Of a DNA stretch of 64,000 bases, positions 26,247-34,709 are shown one piece after another. The position numbers were made by a program, and so were the translations under genes. How positions within the stretch are numbered: position 1 is the stretch's first letter; every line of letters starts with the position of its first letter. The stretch comes from Thalassotalea sp. Sam97 (GTDB taxonomy: Bacteria; Pseudomonadota; Gammaproteobacteria; Enterobacterales; Alteromonadaceae), in assembly GCF_041379765.1 (NCBI RefSeq), contig NZ_CP166919.1:310001-374000 (forward strand), read 5' to 3'. The notes under the pieces were generated by a model. That model was given only the letters and a program-made list of their open reading frames with translations, was not told the origin of the DNA and did not search any database.

Positions 26247-27152
26247 TTATAACGGTGCCGCGCTTTTTCTCTTTTTACGCTTACGCAAAGAATCAACGCT
26301 ATAAACCACTAATGCACCCCAAATAAAGGCAAAGGTGAGCATTTTTTCAAACACTAATTGTTCTTGATACAAGGTAATGGCAAGAACAAACATGATACTT
26401 GGACCAATGTATTGGAAAAAACCCATGGTGGTCAACGGCAAGCGTTTTGCGGCAGCGGTAAAAAACAGTAAAGGTGCAGTGGTTACTGCGCCAGCTGCAA
26501 TCAAGGTGACATTTAACGATGCACTATTTTCCAGCATGTTGGCACTGCCGGAATCGATAAATAACAACCAGTAGAGCAGAGCAAATGGCAACATCCACGC
26601 CGATTCAATAAGTAGTCCCGGCATAGAGTCAACCGGCCGTTTTTTACGAAGAAGACCGTAAATGCCAAAAGTCGACGCTAATGCCAAAGCGATATAAGGT
26701 ACTGTCCCTAAACTAAACAGTTGAATAACGACACCAGTACAAGCAAGCACAACAGCAATGCCTTGCCACTTGGTTAAGCGTTCACCCAGAAATAGTACGG
26801 CTAACGCGACACTCAACAACGGGTTTATATAATAACCAAGACTTGCTTCCAAGATATAACCATTATTCACTGACCAGATAAATATCAACCAATTACAGGC
26901 GAGAATGGCGCTGGTGAGCAATAAATATCCGAGTTTTTTCGGTTCGCGATAAATGGCACGCACTTTTGACCAATTGCCCATGGCTAAGATAATCACCAGT
27001 AGCAAAACAAAACTCCATACGATGCGATGCACCAGAATTTCAGCCGCTGATACCGAAGACAGTAACTTAAAATAAATGGGGGCGATACCCCATAAAGAAT
27101 ATGCACAGATGGCGTTAATGACGCCTGTTTTGTGTTCGCTTGTTGGTTGCAT
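26247..27152 (-). CDS. rarD: EamA-family transporter RarD
   Basis: 301 residues with about ten hydrophobic helices in two EamA repeats. RarD landmarks are AYSLWGIAPIYFKLL at the start, EILVHRIVWSF and GYYINPLLSVALAVLFLGERL in the first repeat and the C-terminal FQYIGPSIMFVLAI. An inner-membrane drug/metabolite exporter, known in E. coli as a chloramphenicol-sensitivity protein; physiological substrate unknown. It lies downstream of yigI as in E. coli. Confidence 0.92.
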   Translation of the reverse strand: MQPTSEHKTGVINAICAYSLWGIAPIYFKLLSSVSAAEILVHRIVWSFVLLLVIILAMGNWSKVRAIYREPKKLGYLLLTSAILACNWLIFIWSVNNGYILEASLGYYINPLLSVALAVLFLGERLTKWQGIAVVLACTGVVIQLFSLGTVPYIALALASTFGIYGLLRKKRPVDSMPGLLIESAWMLPFALLYWLLFIDSGSANMLENSASLNVTLIAAGAVTTAPLLFFTAAAKRLPLTTMGFFQYIGPSIMFVLAITLYQEQLVFEKMLTFAFIWGALVVYSVDSLRKRKKRKSAAPL

Positions 27153-27240
27153 GGATGGTGCTTGATTTAAATAATAAAATTAAGGTCGCGAAGTTTACCA
27201 TGCTTACTATTCATACGACTATATAACTCAGTGTATTTTA

Positions 27241-27693
27241 TTAAACAATATATGTCCCAGTTCCGAAGGCTATATGCTGTTGTTGCTCATTATGCAATTC
27301 CATGCGAGCAACAGCAACTTTGTTACCGTGGCGAATGATATGGGCACTGGCGATGAACTTTTCACCTTTACCAGGTCTGAGAAAATCAGTACGTAAATCG
27401 ATGGTTGCCATGCGCGCTAATTTTTTCTTAATGGATGCTTGTGAAGGTTGTTCAAGGGTGCTGATAACATTGGCTGCAACAACTACGCCACCAACCATAT
27501 CCAGTACTGAAGCTGTTACCCCGCCATGCAAAATTTTTTGTACCGGGTTACCCATTAACTTGTCGTGCCAATTAAAGTGTATTTCAGCATAATCTTCGCG
27601 CATGATAACGATCTCAAATCCCAACAGCCGATTGAAGGCAATGTGTTGATTCCAAACGGTAATTATTTCATCAAAAACGTGGCTTAGTGACAT
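27241..27693 (-). CDS. yigI: Hot-dog thioesterase YigI
   Basis: 150 residues with one hot-dog fold domain of the PaaI type: LHGGVTASVLDMVGG is the active-site helix, and IDLRTDFLRPGKG the following strand. YigI of E. coli is a broad medium/long-chain acyl-CoA thioesterase, and its position between rarD and recQ is the same, minus pldA. It is divergent from recQ, 116 bases apart, and probably shares a transcript with rarD 88 bases downstream. Confidence 0.88.
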   Translation of the reverse strand: MSLSHVFDEIITVWNQHIAFNRLLGFEIVIMREDYAEIHFNWHDKLMGNPVQKILHGGVTASVLDMVGGVVVAANVISTLEQPSQASIKKKLARMATIDLRTDFLRPGKGEKFIASAHIIRHGNKVAVARMELHNEQQQHIAFGTGTYIV

Positions 27694-27809
27694 GGCTGTG
27701 TCCTTTGTGGTTTTGGAACGAAGTCGTAAAAAATAAATTGAAAAAAAGCTTACCTTAGCAGCTATCTGTTCAGTAAAATAGCCACAAATACCTTATATAC
27801 AGAACAGCC

Positions 27810-29642
27810 GTGCATTCCCCTACATCTGTCGAACAAGATAACTCTCAGCGCATTGATTTGCCTAAACAGCTCAGCCATTACTTTGGTTTTGATAGCTTTC
27901 GTTCAGGTCAACAGCAGGTTATCGAGCAGTTATTAGGGGGGCGAGATTGTTTAGTATTGATGCCAACCGGTGGTGGTAAGTCGCTTTGTTATCAGTTACC
28001 AGCGACGATATTACCTGGGCTGACGATTGTTGTTTCACCCTTGATTGCATTGATGAAAGATCAGGTCGATGGATTACAACGACAGGGAGTCGGTGCTGCG
28101 TATGTTAACTCATCTCAATCTGCAGAGCAGATTAATACCACCATGCAACGTATTGCTAGTGGTGAAGTTAAAATTTTATACGTCGCACCCGAGCGTCTAC
28201 TAAGTGCGTATTTTCTGCAATCTTTAGCAAGCATGCACATCGCCTTTTTTGCCATTGATGAGGCGCATTGTATTTCTCAGTGGGGGCATGATTTTAGACC
28301 ATCGTATACGCAACTGGGTCGCATTAAAGAATCTTTTCCGTATACGCCAATTATGGCGTTAACAGCGACGGCTGATGTTACCACGCGGCGTGATATTTTA
28401 AATCAGTTGCGTTTGCGAGATCCGCATGTGCACTTAGACAGCTTTGATCGCCCCAACATTCGTTATACGTTGACAGAGCGCTACAATGGCGAACGACAAA
28501 TCCTCGACTACTTGCAACAAAATCCAGAAGACAGCGGCATTATTTATTGTTCAAGCCGCTGGCAGGTCGATAACTTATGCAAAAAGTTGGCGCAGCAAGG
28601 GGTGGATTGCGCGGGGTATCATGCCGGTATGGAAACCGATATTCGCAATGTCATTCAAGAAGGGTTTACCAAAGATAATATCCGCGTTGTTGTCGCCACC
28701 GTTGCGTTTGGTTTAGGGATTAATAAACCGAATGTGCGCTTTGTTATTCATTATGATATTCCTCGCACATTAGAGGCTTTTTATCAAGAAACTGGCCGTG
28801 CAGGGCGCGATGGTTTGCCTGCAGAAGCGTTATTCTTGTTCGATAGCCAAGATATCGACAAGGTTAAAAAGCGTATAATGCAAAATGATAATGAACAGCG
28901 CGCTAATGTTGAAATGCAGCGTTTTGCTGCCATGACAGGGTTTGCTGAAGCGCAAATATGCCGTCGCCAAGTGTTGTTAAATTACTTTGCCGAGTATACC
29001 GAGCAAGGGTGTGGTAATTGCGATATTTGCCTTGATCCGCCGAGCAGTTACGATGGTACCACCGATGCGCAAAAGGTGTTGTCATGCGTGTACCGTATTC
29101 AACAGCAAGGGGATATTCATTATGTTATTGATGTATTGCGTGGTCGTGATACCGACAAAGTGATCAAAAATGAACATCATCAAGTGTCGACGTTTGCCAT
29201 AGGTAAGGATAAAACCCGTGGTTATTGGTTTAGTGTTATTCGACAGTTGATTCACTTAGGTTTATTACAGCAAGATATTGAGCAGCAGTCAGCATTAGTG
29301 TTGACGAACGCTGCACGACCTGTTTTGAAAGGCGAAACTCAGTTGCTAATGGCAAGACCACGATTACAGAGTCAAAGCTACTGGCAACAAAATAAAGCGA
29401 AAGTTAGCTACGATAAACAGCTATTTAAACAACTGCGTACGTTGCGTAAAGAAATCGCAGACAGCGAAGACATTGCGCCGTTCATTGTATTTAACGACGC
29501 GACACTAATTGAATTAGCTAAATACCTGCCAAGCAATGATAATCAATTCTTAGCAATCAGCGGTGTAGGACCGACTAAGTTAGCGCGTTACGGTAAGCCG
29601 TTTATGGACCTGATCCGCGAGTACAACGAGCCTAAGCGTTAA
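27810..29642 (+). CDS. recQ: ATP-dependent DNA helicase RecQ
   Basis: 610 residues with all RecQ parts: Walker A MPTGGGKS (51-58), DEAHCISQWGHDFRPSY (motif II and aromatic-rich loop, ~150), the second RecA lobe with QETGRAGRDG, the zinc-binding domain (Cys pattern CRRQVLLNYF...GCGNCDIC, ~385-407), winged helix, and a C-terminal HRDC domain (~530-600). 3'-5' helicase of the RecF pathway that resolves stalled forks and recombination intermediates. It starts at GTG 27810; no in-frame ATG lies near. Convergent with ubiA. Confidence 0.97.
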   Translation: MHSPTSVEQDNSQRIDLPKQLSHYFGFDSFRSGQQQVIEQLLGGRDCLVLMPTGGGKSLCYQLPATILPGLTIVVSPLIALMKDQVDGLQRQGVGAAYVNSSQSAEQINTTMQRIASGEVKILYVAPERLLSAYFLQSLASMHIAFFAIDEAHCISQWGHDFRPSYTQLGRIKESFPYTPIMALTATADVTTRRDILNQLRLRDPHVHLDSFDRPNIRYTLTERYNGERQILDYLQQNPEDSGIIYCSSRWQVDNLCKKLAQQGVDCAGYHAGMETDIRNVIQEGFTKDNIRVVVATVAFGLGINKPNVRFVIHYDIPRTLEAFYQETGRAGRDGLPAEALFLFDSQDIDKVKKRIMQNDNEQRANVEMQRFAAMTGFAEAQICRRQVLLNYFAEYTEQGCGNCDICLDPPSSYDGTTDAQKVLSCVYRIQQQGDIHYVIDVLRGRDTDKVIKNEHHQVSTFAIGKDKTRGYWFSVIRQLIHLGLLQQDIEQQSALVLTNAARPVLKGETQLLMARPRLQSQSYWQQNKAKVSYDKQLFKQLRTLRKEIADSEDIAPFIVFNDATLIELAKYLPSNDNQFLAISGVGPTKLARYGKPFMDLIREYNEPKR

Positions 29643-29690
29643 CCGCATGACAGTGTATCAACTAGACGTTTAGCTCAATATCAACGCCAT

Positions 29691-29712
29691 GCTAGGGTCA
29701 GCAGACCCTAGC
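29691..29712. terminator. Hairpin between recQ and ubiA
   Basis: GCTAGGGTC (29691-29699) and GACCCTAGC (29704-29712) make a perfect nine-bp stem around AGCA, between two convergent stops. No T run follows on either side, so bidirectional termination is inferred. Confidence 0.5.
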
Positions 29713-29737
29713 AAAGCCGAAATATATTAATTTGGGC

Positions 29738-30601
29738 TTAAGTTACATATTGAAATGCGATACCCATTAATACCGCTAATAAGCCATAATGATTGTTTAA
29801 AAATGCCTTAAAACATGCTTCACGTTGTCGGTTTACTATTAATCGTTGTTGATAAACAAAACCGATTGCAGCAAGCAATAACCCAAGGTAATAAAACATA
29901 TTAAATTGTTGGATTTGGCCGACTTTAAATAGCATCGTTAATGCCATGGTCTGCAGTAGAGCAATGATAACTTTGTCAAATCGACCAAATAGAATCGCAG
30001 TTGATTTAATTCCCACCTTGAGATCGTCGTCCCGATCAACCATTGCATATTGGGTATCATAAGCCACTGTCCACAGTAGGTTAGCGAAAAATAACAACCA
30101 CGCAATGGTCGGAATGCTACCGTAAGCTTCGTTGAATGCCATGATCATTCCCCAACTAAATGCGGCACCTAACACGACTTGTGGGAGATGGGTGTAGCGC
30201 TTCATGAAGGGGTAGCTAGCGGCTAATAAAACCGCGATAACAGACAATAAAATGGTTGACCACGATAGGGTCAGTACGAGTGCAAACGCAGCTAATAGTA
30301 AGCTGACAAACAAGACTAAGGCTTGTTGCTCGCTCATTAAACCGCTAACTAGAGGGCGTTCGCTGGTGCGCTTAACGTGGCCATCAACATGACGGTCGGC
30401 GTAATCGTTGATGACGCACCCGGCACAGCGCATGATAAACACTCCCATGACAAACACGATAGTTAAATGCCAACCAGGAAAACCGTCGGCAGCGATCAGT
30501 AATGCCCACAATGTTGGCCAAAGTAGTAAGTAGGTACCTATGGGTTTATCCATGCGGGTGACCAGCTTAATGGCCTGCCATGAGGGGAAGATATTATTCA
30601 T
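29738..30601 (-). CDS. ubiA: 4-hydroxybenzoate octaprenyltransferase
   Basis: 287 residues, polytopic membrane prenyltransferase that attaches the octaprenyl tail to 4-hydroxybenzoate in ubiquinone synthesis. The two Asp-rich motifs are NDYADRHVDGHVKRTSERPL (~66-85) and DTQYAMVDRDDDLKVGIKST (~184-203). In E. coli it is directly downstream of ubiC; here ubiC lies on the same strand but a DUF3718 gene and two gaps separate them, so each probably has its own promoter. Confidence 0.96.
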   Translation of the reverse strand: MNNIFPSWQAIKLVTRMDKPIGTYLLLWPTLWALLIAADGFPGWHLTIVFVMGVFIMRCAGCVINDYADRHVDGHVKRTSERPLVSGLMSEQQALVLFVSLLLAAFALVLTLSWSTILLSVIAVLLAASYPFMKRYTHLPQVVLGAAFSWGMIMAFNEAYGSIPTIAWLLFFANLLWTVAYDTQYAMVDRDDDLKVGIKSTAILFGRFDKVIIALLQTMALTMLFKVGQIQQFNMFYYLGLLLAAIGFVYQQRLIVNRQREACFKAFLNNHYGLLAVLMGIAFQYVT

Positions 30602-30931
30602 ATTATGCTGTAGCTAAGTTTGTTGTTAGTAATGCAAAGTGACCAGAATTAATGATCCATACATTGACGTCGTGATTACTGTTCGCCAATTGCGTGCGCT
30701 TATCTTATACAACTTAAGAGGTTGAATAAACCTTATCTAAATATTTACCCCGCTGTTTTATCAGCTCATATGGAAATTGTCGTCTGACTTATTGAAAAAC
30801 GGTTAAGTAGGCAGATACGAAAATGGCTAAGCGAATAACTTAGCCATTTTGATAAGTATTACTATTTGGCATTGAGATCACAGCATTGCCTACTCGCAGT
30901 GCAACGTGAGTCACAATGCATATCAATACTC
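30602..30931. other. Intergenic region between ubiA and the DUF3718 gene
   Basis: 330 bases holding the terminator at 30820-30850 and, to its left, the presumed promoter region of ubiA. I see no gene, and no confident promoter, in the rest. Confidence 0.5.
30820..30850 (-). terminator. Intrinsic terminator of the DUF3718 gene (bidirectional form)
   Basis: AAAATGGCTAAG pairs perfectly over 12 bp with CTTAGCCATTTT around a seven-base loop; both strands end in a T run. It lies 82 bases downstream of the minus-strand DUF3718 stop. Confidence 0.75.
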
Positions 30932-31342
30932 CTATTTCGCGCTAACCATGATGACAATGTTATGATCAACGCCTGCACTTAGGTCGATAATATCGACACT
31001 GTCATCAATTTTATACTTCCAACTGGTATGGTGATTTAAATAATTAAAGGTATCATCTGCGCCATACATTGCGGTGAACTTAACGATATCGACGTCATTA
31101 CAAAGGATCGTTTCTGACACCATTTTTACTTGTGCGCCAGGCGAGCGTAGGGTACTGCCTGTCATACGTCGCATTAAGCTTTTGGTCGTTTGTAGATCAT
31201 TTTGCACAGCATTGACGCAAAGTTTTGTTGGCATTGAATTATCGGCAGCAACAAACGTGACGTTACCAGCATATGCCGTGGGTAATGTCATAAGACTAAA
31301 GGCACAACATGTCGCTACGACTAAACCGGACTTAATTTTCAT
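30932..31342 (-). CDS. Exported DUF3718-like small protein
   Basis: 136 residues from ATG 31342, which has AGGAG seven bases upstream; the longer frame to 31393 lacks one. A signal peptide (cleavage after AYA, ~residue 26) precedes a mature part that starts NVTFVAADNSMPTKLCVNAVQNDL, the DUF3718 pattern of FxAxDxS...TxLC. Two cysteines (in TKLCVNA and ILCNDV) could pair. The function is unknown; such proteins are common in Alteromonadales. It is inserted between ubiC and ubiA and ends at its own terminator. Confidence 0.75.
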   Translation of the reverse strand: MKIKSGLVVATCCAFSLMTLPTAYAGNVTFVAADNSMPTKLCVNAVQNDLQTTKSLMRRMTGSTLRSPGAQVKMVSETILCNDVDIVKFTAMYGADDTFNYLNHHTSWKYKIDDSVDIIDLSAGVDHNIVIMVSAK

Positions 31343-31644
31343 GAGAGGCTCCTTACTATTGTGGTCCACAATCTTTTTCAATCTGGTAAGCAACTAAAGG
31401 TTAGGCATGGGCTTAAGCATGCAATCTATAAACGATGCGATCAGATTGGAGACGCAGTACCAGCGGTGACGTTAGATAATCACCTAGCTCAGTATAGGGA
31501 GAGCCTGCCTTAGTTTTATCTTGAATTTAAAAAGCTTAAGCAATTGTTGGTTAATTTGTTTTAGCCTAAAAGCTGATGATTATCAGGTGCTTGAATCAAT
31601 AATCAGATAAAACTAAGAATTTTAAGGTAACTTTAAGGGGAAGG
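31343..31644. other. Intergenic region with a 109-bp inverted-repeat-bounded segment
   Basis: CTTAGTTTTATCT at 31509-31521 is repeated inverted at 31605-31617 (13 of 13). The AT-rich interior has no coding potential. The flanks show no target duplication. It may be a long hairpin, a small MITE relic or chance; the promoter of the DUF3718 gene should lie to its left. Confidence 0.4.
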
Positions 31645-32259
31645 TTACCGAGGTTCGTACGCTTTGGCACCTGGTAAGAATACCTCGGCAACCATAAGCG
31701 GTTTGTTTTCGATATAAAACAAAGAGCGACGCCCCCATAGGTTGTGGTTGACCTGTAAACTCAGCGAGGTTGCTAATTGGGCGACACGGTGCGATGGCTC
31801 AATTTCAGCAACTTGGACAACATCACGGCGTAATTTAGGATTGTTAAAAAGGACTTGGCCAAGCGGTTGCTGTCCGAGGTTGGCTAATGCTCGTTGCTCT
31901 CCGGTCAAGCTTGTTAACGGCAATAAACTGCGCGCAAAGACGTGCGGCTGTTGATCACAAAATAGTAGTACTTCACGCACTAATACTTGCTCGCCTTCGG
32001 CAATATCGGCATTGGCTTCGTGGGCTTGGCAAGATTCAATTCGTTGCCCGAGTAGCTCAACTTTAAATTGTTGGCAATGTGAAGATAAGCGGGCAGTTAA
32101 TGACGATGGATCCAGCAACCAGTCATGGAGAATAGTTGTTTTAGGCGCTTTAGTGGCACTTACCCAGTTAATATCTAAACCGATAGGAAACTGCTGGGCG
32201 AGTTGTAAGATCTGTTTTTGTATCTGTTGTGCTGTCGCTTGTTGCATGGGCTCTTTCAT
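31645..32259 (-). CDS. ubiC: Chorismate lyase
   Basis: 204 residues. It splits chorismate into pyruvate and 4-hydroxybenzoate, the entry to ubiquinone. Family marks are HDWLLDPSSLTARL near the N terminus, VLVREVLLFCDQQPHVFARSLLP in the middle with the product-binding Arg, and LGRRSLF-like WGRRSLFYIENKPLMVAEVFLP at the end (Glu of the active site). It follows glpG by eight bases, so it is most likely expressed from the glpE-glpG transcript. Confidence 0.93.
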   Translation of the reverse strand: MKEPMQQATAQQIQKQILQLAQQFPIGLDINWVSATKAPKTTILHDWLLDPSSLTARLSSHCQQFKVELLGQRIESCQAHEANADIAEGEQVLVREVLLFCDQQPHVFARSLLPLTSLTGEQRALANLGQQPLGQVLFNNPKLRRDVVQVAEIEPSHRVAQLATSLSLQVNHNLWGRRSLFYIENKPLMVAEVFLPGAKAYEPR

Positions 32260-32267
32260 CGGCTTTG

Positions 32268-33119
32268 TTAGCCTTTGTTTTTATAATAATAGGCAAAACC
32301 AATACCGCTAATTAACCCCAATAAATGAGCTGTGTTAGCGACATTTAAGGGGAGCAGTCCAGTAAAACCGAGTACCAGCCAAAACAACATAAAGCCAATA
32401 ATCGGTCTGGATAATTCGATGCCTCGGTCAGGGTTTAGGTAGCCATAAATCCAAACAAAACCAAAAACAGCGTAGACGACACCTGATAAACCACCAAAGT
32501 ATTCTCCTGAGACGAGAAACTGCCCTGTGTTGGAAGCAAGAGCAGAAAATGCAAATAGTGATAATAAACACAAGCTACCAAATTTTCGTTCGATTTGGCC
32601 ACCTAAATACCACCACCACATGGTGTTAAAGGCGATATGTAATAACGAAAAGTGGAATAAAGCAGGCGTAATAAGGCGCCAAGGTTCGCTTAAGGTTTGT
32701 GATACATCGCCATATTGATTGAACTTTAGGAATTCAAATACAGGTGCACCAATAAATACAAAGGTGGCCATAAAGACAACCCAACAGAGAATAAAAACGC
32801 TGATACTTAGTGGACCAGCTTGGCTGATAAAACTATGTTTAAGCGTTTTTAAAAAGCCAGTGCTGTGCAGATCAAATGATGCACCGCTATTCCATGCGGA
32901 CTGCTGGTAACGTGCTGCACTTGGGTTACTAACAAATTGGCGGAATTCTTCTCTGGCTTGCTCTACGTGTTGCTCAGCGCAAAATAGGGTGTAACCATCT
33001 CGCTGGCCATGATCATCAATAGCCGGACGCAACCGGCTGTCGATGCCAATTTGTGCCAAGTAGCTTTGAAACACCTGGGCAACGGATTTATTGGCGATAT
33101 GGACGAATGGCTGCATCAT
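32268..33119 (-). CDS. glpG: Rhomboid intramembrane serine protease GlpG
   Basis: 283 residues from ATG 33119; the longer frame to 33197 overlaps glpE and is not favoured. An N-terminal cytoplasmic domain is followed by six helices with HIAFNTMWWWYLG (oxyanion His and Asn), GLSGVVYAVFGF (nucleophile Ser) and ANTAHLLGL (catalytic His). It cleaves transmembrane segments of membrane proteins. The glpE-glpG pairing is as in E. coli, but glpR and glpD are absent and ubiC follows instead. Confidence 0.93.
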   Translation of the reverse strand: MMQPFVHIANKSVAQVFQSYLAQIGIDSRLRPAIDDHGQRDGYTLFCAEQHVEQAREEFRQFVSNPSAARYQQSAWNSGASFDLHSTGFLKTLKHSFISQAGPLSISVFILCWVVFMATFVFIGAPVFEFLKFNQYGDVSQTLSEPWRLITPALFHFSLLHIAFNTMWWWYLGGQIERKFGSLCLLSLFAFSALASNTGQFLVSGEYFGGLSGVVYAVFGFVWIYGYLNPDRGIELSRPIIGFMLFWLVLGFTGLLPLNVANTAHLLGLISGIGFAYYYKNKG

Positions 33120-33147
33120 GGCTATTAATCTTAAACCTAACGGTAGA

Positions 33148-33480
33148 TTAGCGTTCGATATGATCAGGATAGGTGCGAGACCAAAGGTCAAAACCACCGT
33201 CTAGGGTATATACGTCGCTAAAATCATGACCAGCAAGGAACTGTGCGGCTTGCACACTAGAGATACCGTGATAACAGCACACAACGGTCGGTGCATCAAA
33301 GTCTGCTTCACGTAAAAAGTTGGCTAAGTTGTCGTTGGTTAATTGCGTTGCGCCAGGGATGCGGCCATGGGCAAATGCTTGAGCATCACGAATATCAACA
33401 ATAACAAACTTCTTTGATTCCAAATCGGCGTATACATCGTCAACGTGTAAGTGACGATAGTCGGCGGCTACATTTTGCAA
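33148..33480 (-). CDS. glpE: Thiosulfate sulfurtransferase GlpE
   Basis: 110 residues, a single rhodanese domain. The catalytic Cys lies in the loop VVCCYHGISSVQAA, and VIVDIRDAQAFAHGRIPGA is the rhodanese CH2A-like start. It transfers sulfane sulfur from thiosulfate to cyanide or thioredoxin in vitro. It is the first gene of glpE-glpG-ubiC; the 28-base gap to glpG fits cotranscription. Confidence 0.93.
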   Translation of the reverse strand: MQNVAADYRHLHVDDVYADLESKKFVIVDIRDAQAFAHGRIPGATQLTNDNLANFLREADFDAPTVVCCYHGISSVQAAQFLAGHDFSDVYTLDGGFDLWSRTYPDHIER

Positions 33481-33607
33481 AATACACTTCCTACTAAAGG
33501 TTAAAATGATAAGGTCTTAGCATTTTCAGTGAATGTGCGATTCTTTACAGTAATGACTATCAGACCTTATCGTCGACATTGTTTGATTGTATCATAGCCG
33601 TGCCAAC

Positions 33608-33637
33608 AAAAAAGCCAGAAGAGTGAACTTCTGGCTT
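33608..33637 (-). terminator. Intrinsic terminator of kbl-tdh
   Basis: Read on the minus strand, AAGCCAGAAG and CTTCTGGCTT form a ten-bp stem with a six-base loop and end in six Ts, 35 bases after the tdh stop. Confidence 0.88.
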
Positions 33638-33671
33638 CGCTTGATGATGGTTAGCTTGTCAGTTTAACCGG

Positions 33672-34697
33672 CTAATCCCAGTTAAGGATAACCTTACCTG
33701 AGTTACCTGATAGCATGGCATCAAAACCTTGCTGAAAATCATCAATGTGGAATTCGTGGGTAATGATTGGGCTAATGTCTAAACCAGATTGCACTAAACT
33801 TGCCATCTTGTACCAAGTCTCAAACATTTCTCGACCGTATATGCCTTTAATAATCAGACCCTTAAAGATGACTTTTGACCAGTCGATAGCCATGTCTTGA
33901 CCCGGTATACCGAGCATGGCAATTTTACCACCGTTGTTCATGCTATCGAGCATGGCATGGAATGCTGACGGCACCCCTGACATTTCAAGGCCGACATCAA
34001 ACCCTTCCGTCATGCCCAACTCATTCATGACATCGTTAAGGTTTTCGTTAGCAACGTTAACGGCTCGCGTGGCGCCCATTTTACGCGCAAGCTCTAAGCG
34101 ATACTCATTAATATCGGTGATCACGACATGACGAGCACCAACGTGCTTAGCGACCGCCGCAGCCATTATGCCGATAGGGCCAGCACCAGTGATCAGGACA
34201 TCTTCACCAACCAAGTCGAATGACAAGGCGGTGTGCACAGCGTTGCCAAATGGGTCAAAAATAGATGCTAGCTCGTCAGATATTTCATCCGGCAATTTAA
34301 ATGCATTAAATGCTGGGATCACTAGGTATTCAGCAAAACAACCTGTGCGGTCAACTCCAACACCAATGGTGTTATTACATAAATGTGTACGACCACCACG
34401 ACAGTTACGGCAATGCCCACAAGTAATATGCCCCTCACCAGAGACGCGATCGCCTTTACTAAAGCCTTTTACTTCGCTACCCATGTCGACCACAACACCA
34501 GAATATTCGTGGCCAACTACCATAGGTACCGGAATGGTTTTTTGCGACCATTCATCCCAGTTGTAAATGTGAATGTCGGTGCCACAGATTGCCGTTTTCT
34601 TAATTTTAATCAGCAAGTCATTAGGGCCAATATTAGGCATGGCAGAATCGGTCATCCAAATGCCTGGTTCGGCTTTTAATTTAGCTAAAGATTTCAT
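33672..34697 (-). CDS. tdh: L-threonine 3-dehydrogenase
   Basis: 341 residues, the family length. Zinc alcohol-dehydrogenase type: catalytic zinc ligand Cys in AICGTDIHIYNWDEW, GHEYSG with the His/Glu pair, structural zinc cysteines in CGHCRNCRGGRTHLC, and the NAD-binding loop GAGPIGIMAAAVAKHVGA. It oxidises threonine to 2-amino-3-ketobutyrate, which the neighbouring kbl product cleaves. The 12-base gap makes kbl-tdh a two-gene operon. Confidence 0.97.
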   Translation of the reverse strand: MKSLAKLKAEPGIWMTDSAMPNIGPNDLLIKIKKTAICGTDIHIYNWDEWSQKTIPVPMVVGHEYSGVVVDMGSEVKGFSKGDRVSGEGHITCGHCRNCRGGRTHLCNNTIGVGVDRTGCFAEYLVIPAFNAFKLPDEISDELASIFDPFGNAVHTALSFDLVGEDVLITGAGPIGIMAAAVAKHVGARHVVITDINEYRLELARKMGATRAVNVANENLNDVMNELGMTEGFDVGLEMSGVPSAFHAMLDSMNNGGKIAMLGIPGQDMAIDWSKVIFKGLIIKGIYGREMFETWYKMASLVQSGLDISPIITHEFHIDDFQQGFDAMLSGNSGKVILNWD

Positions 34698-34709
34698 CGT
34701 TGTCTCCGC

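Noticed and set aside
33120..33197. 26-codon extension of glpG
   Set aside because: It overlaps glpE and translates to sequence foreign to GlpG; ATG 33119 agrees with known starts.
34168..34566. 132-codon frame opposite tdh
   Set aside because: Shadow of tdh, low-complexity translation and no start signals.
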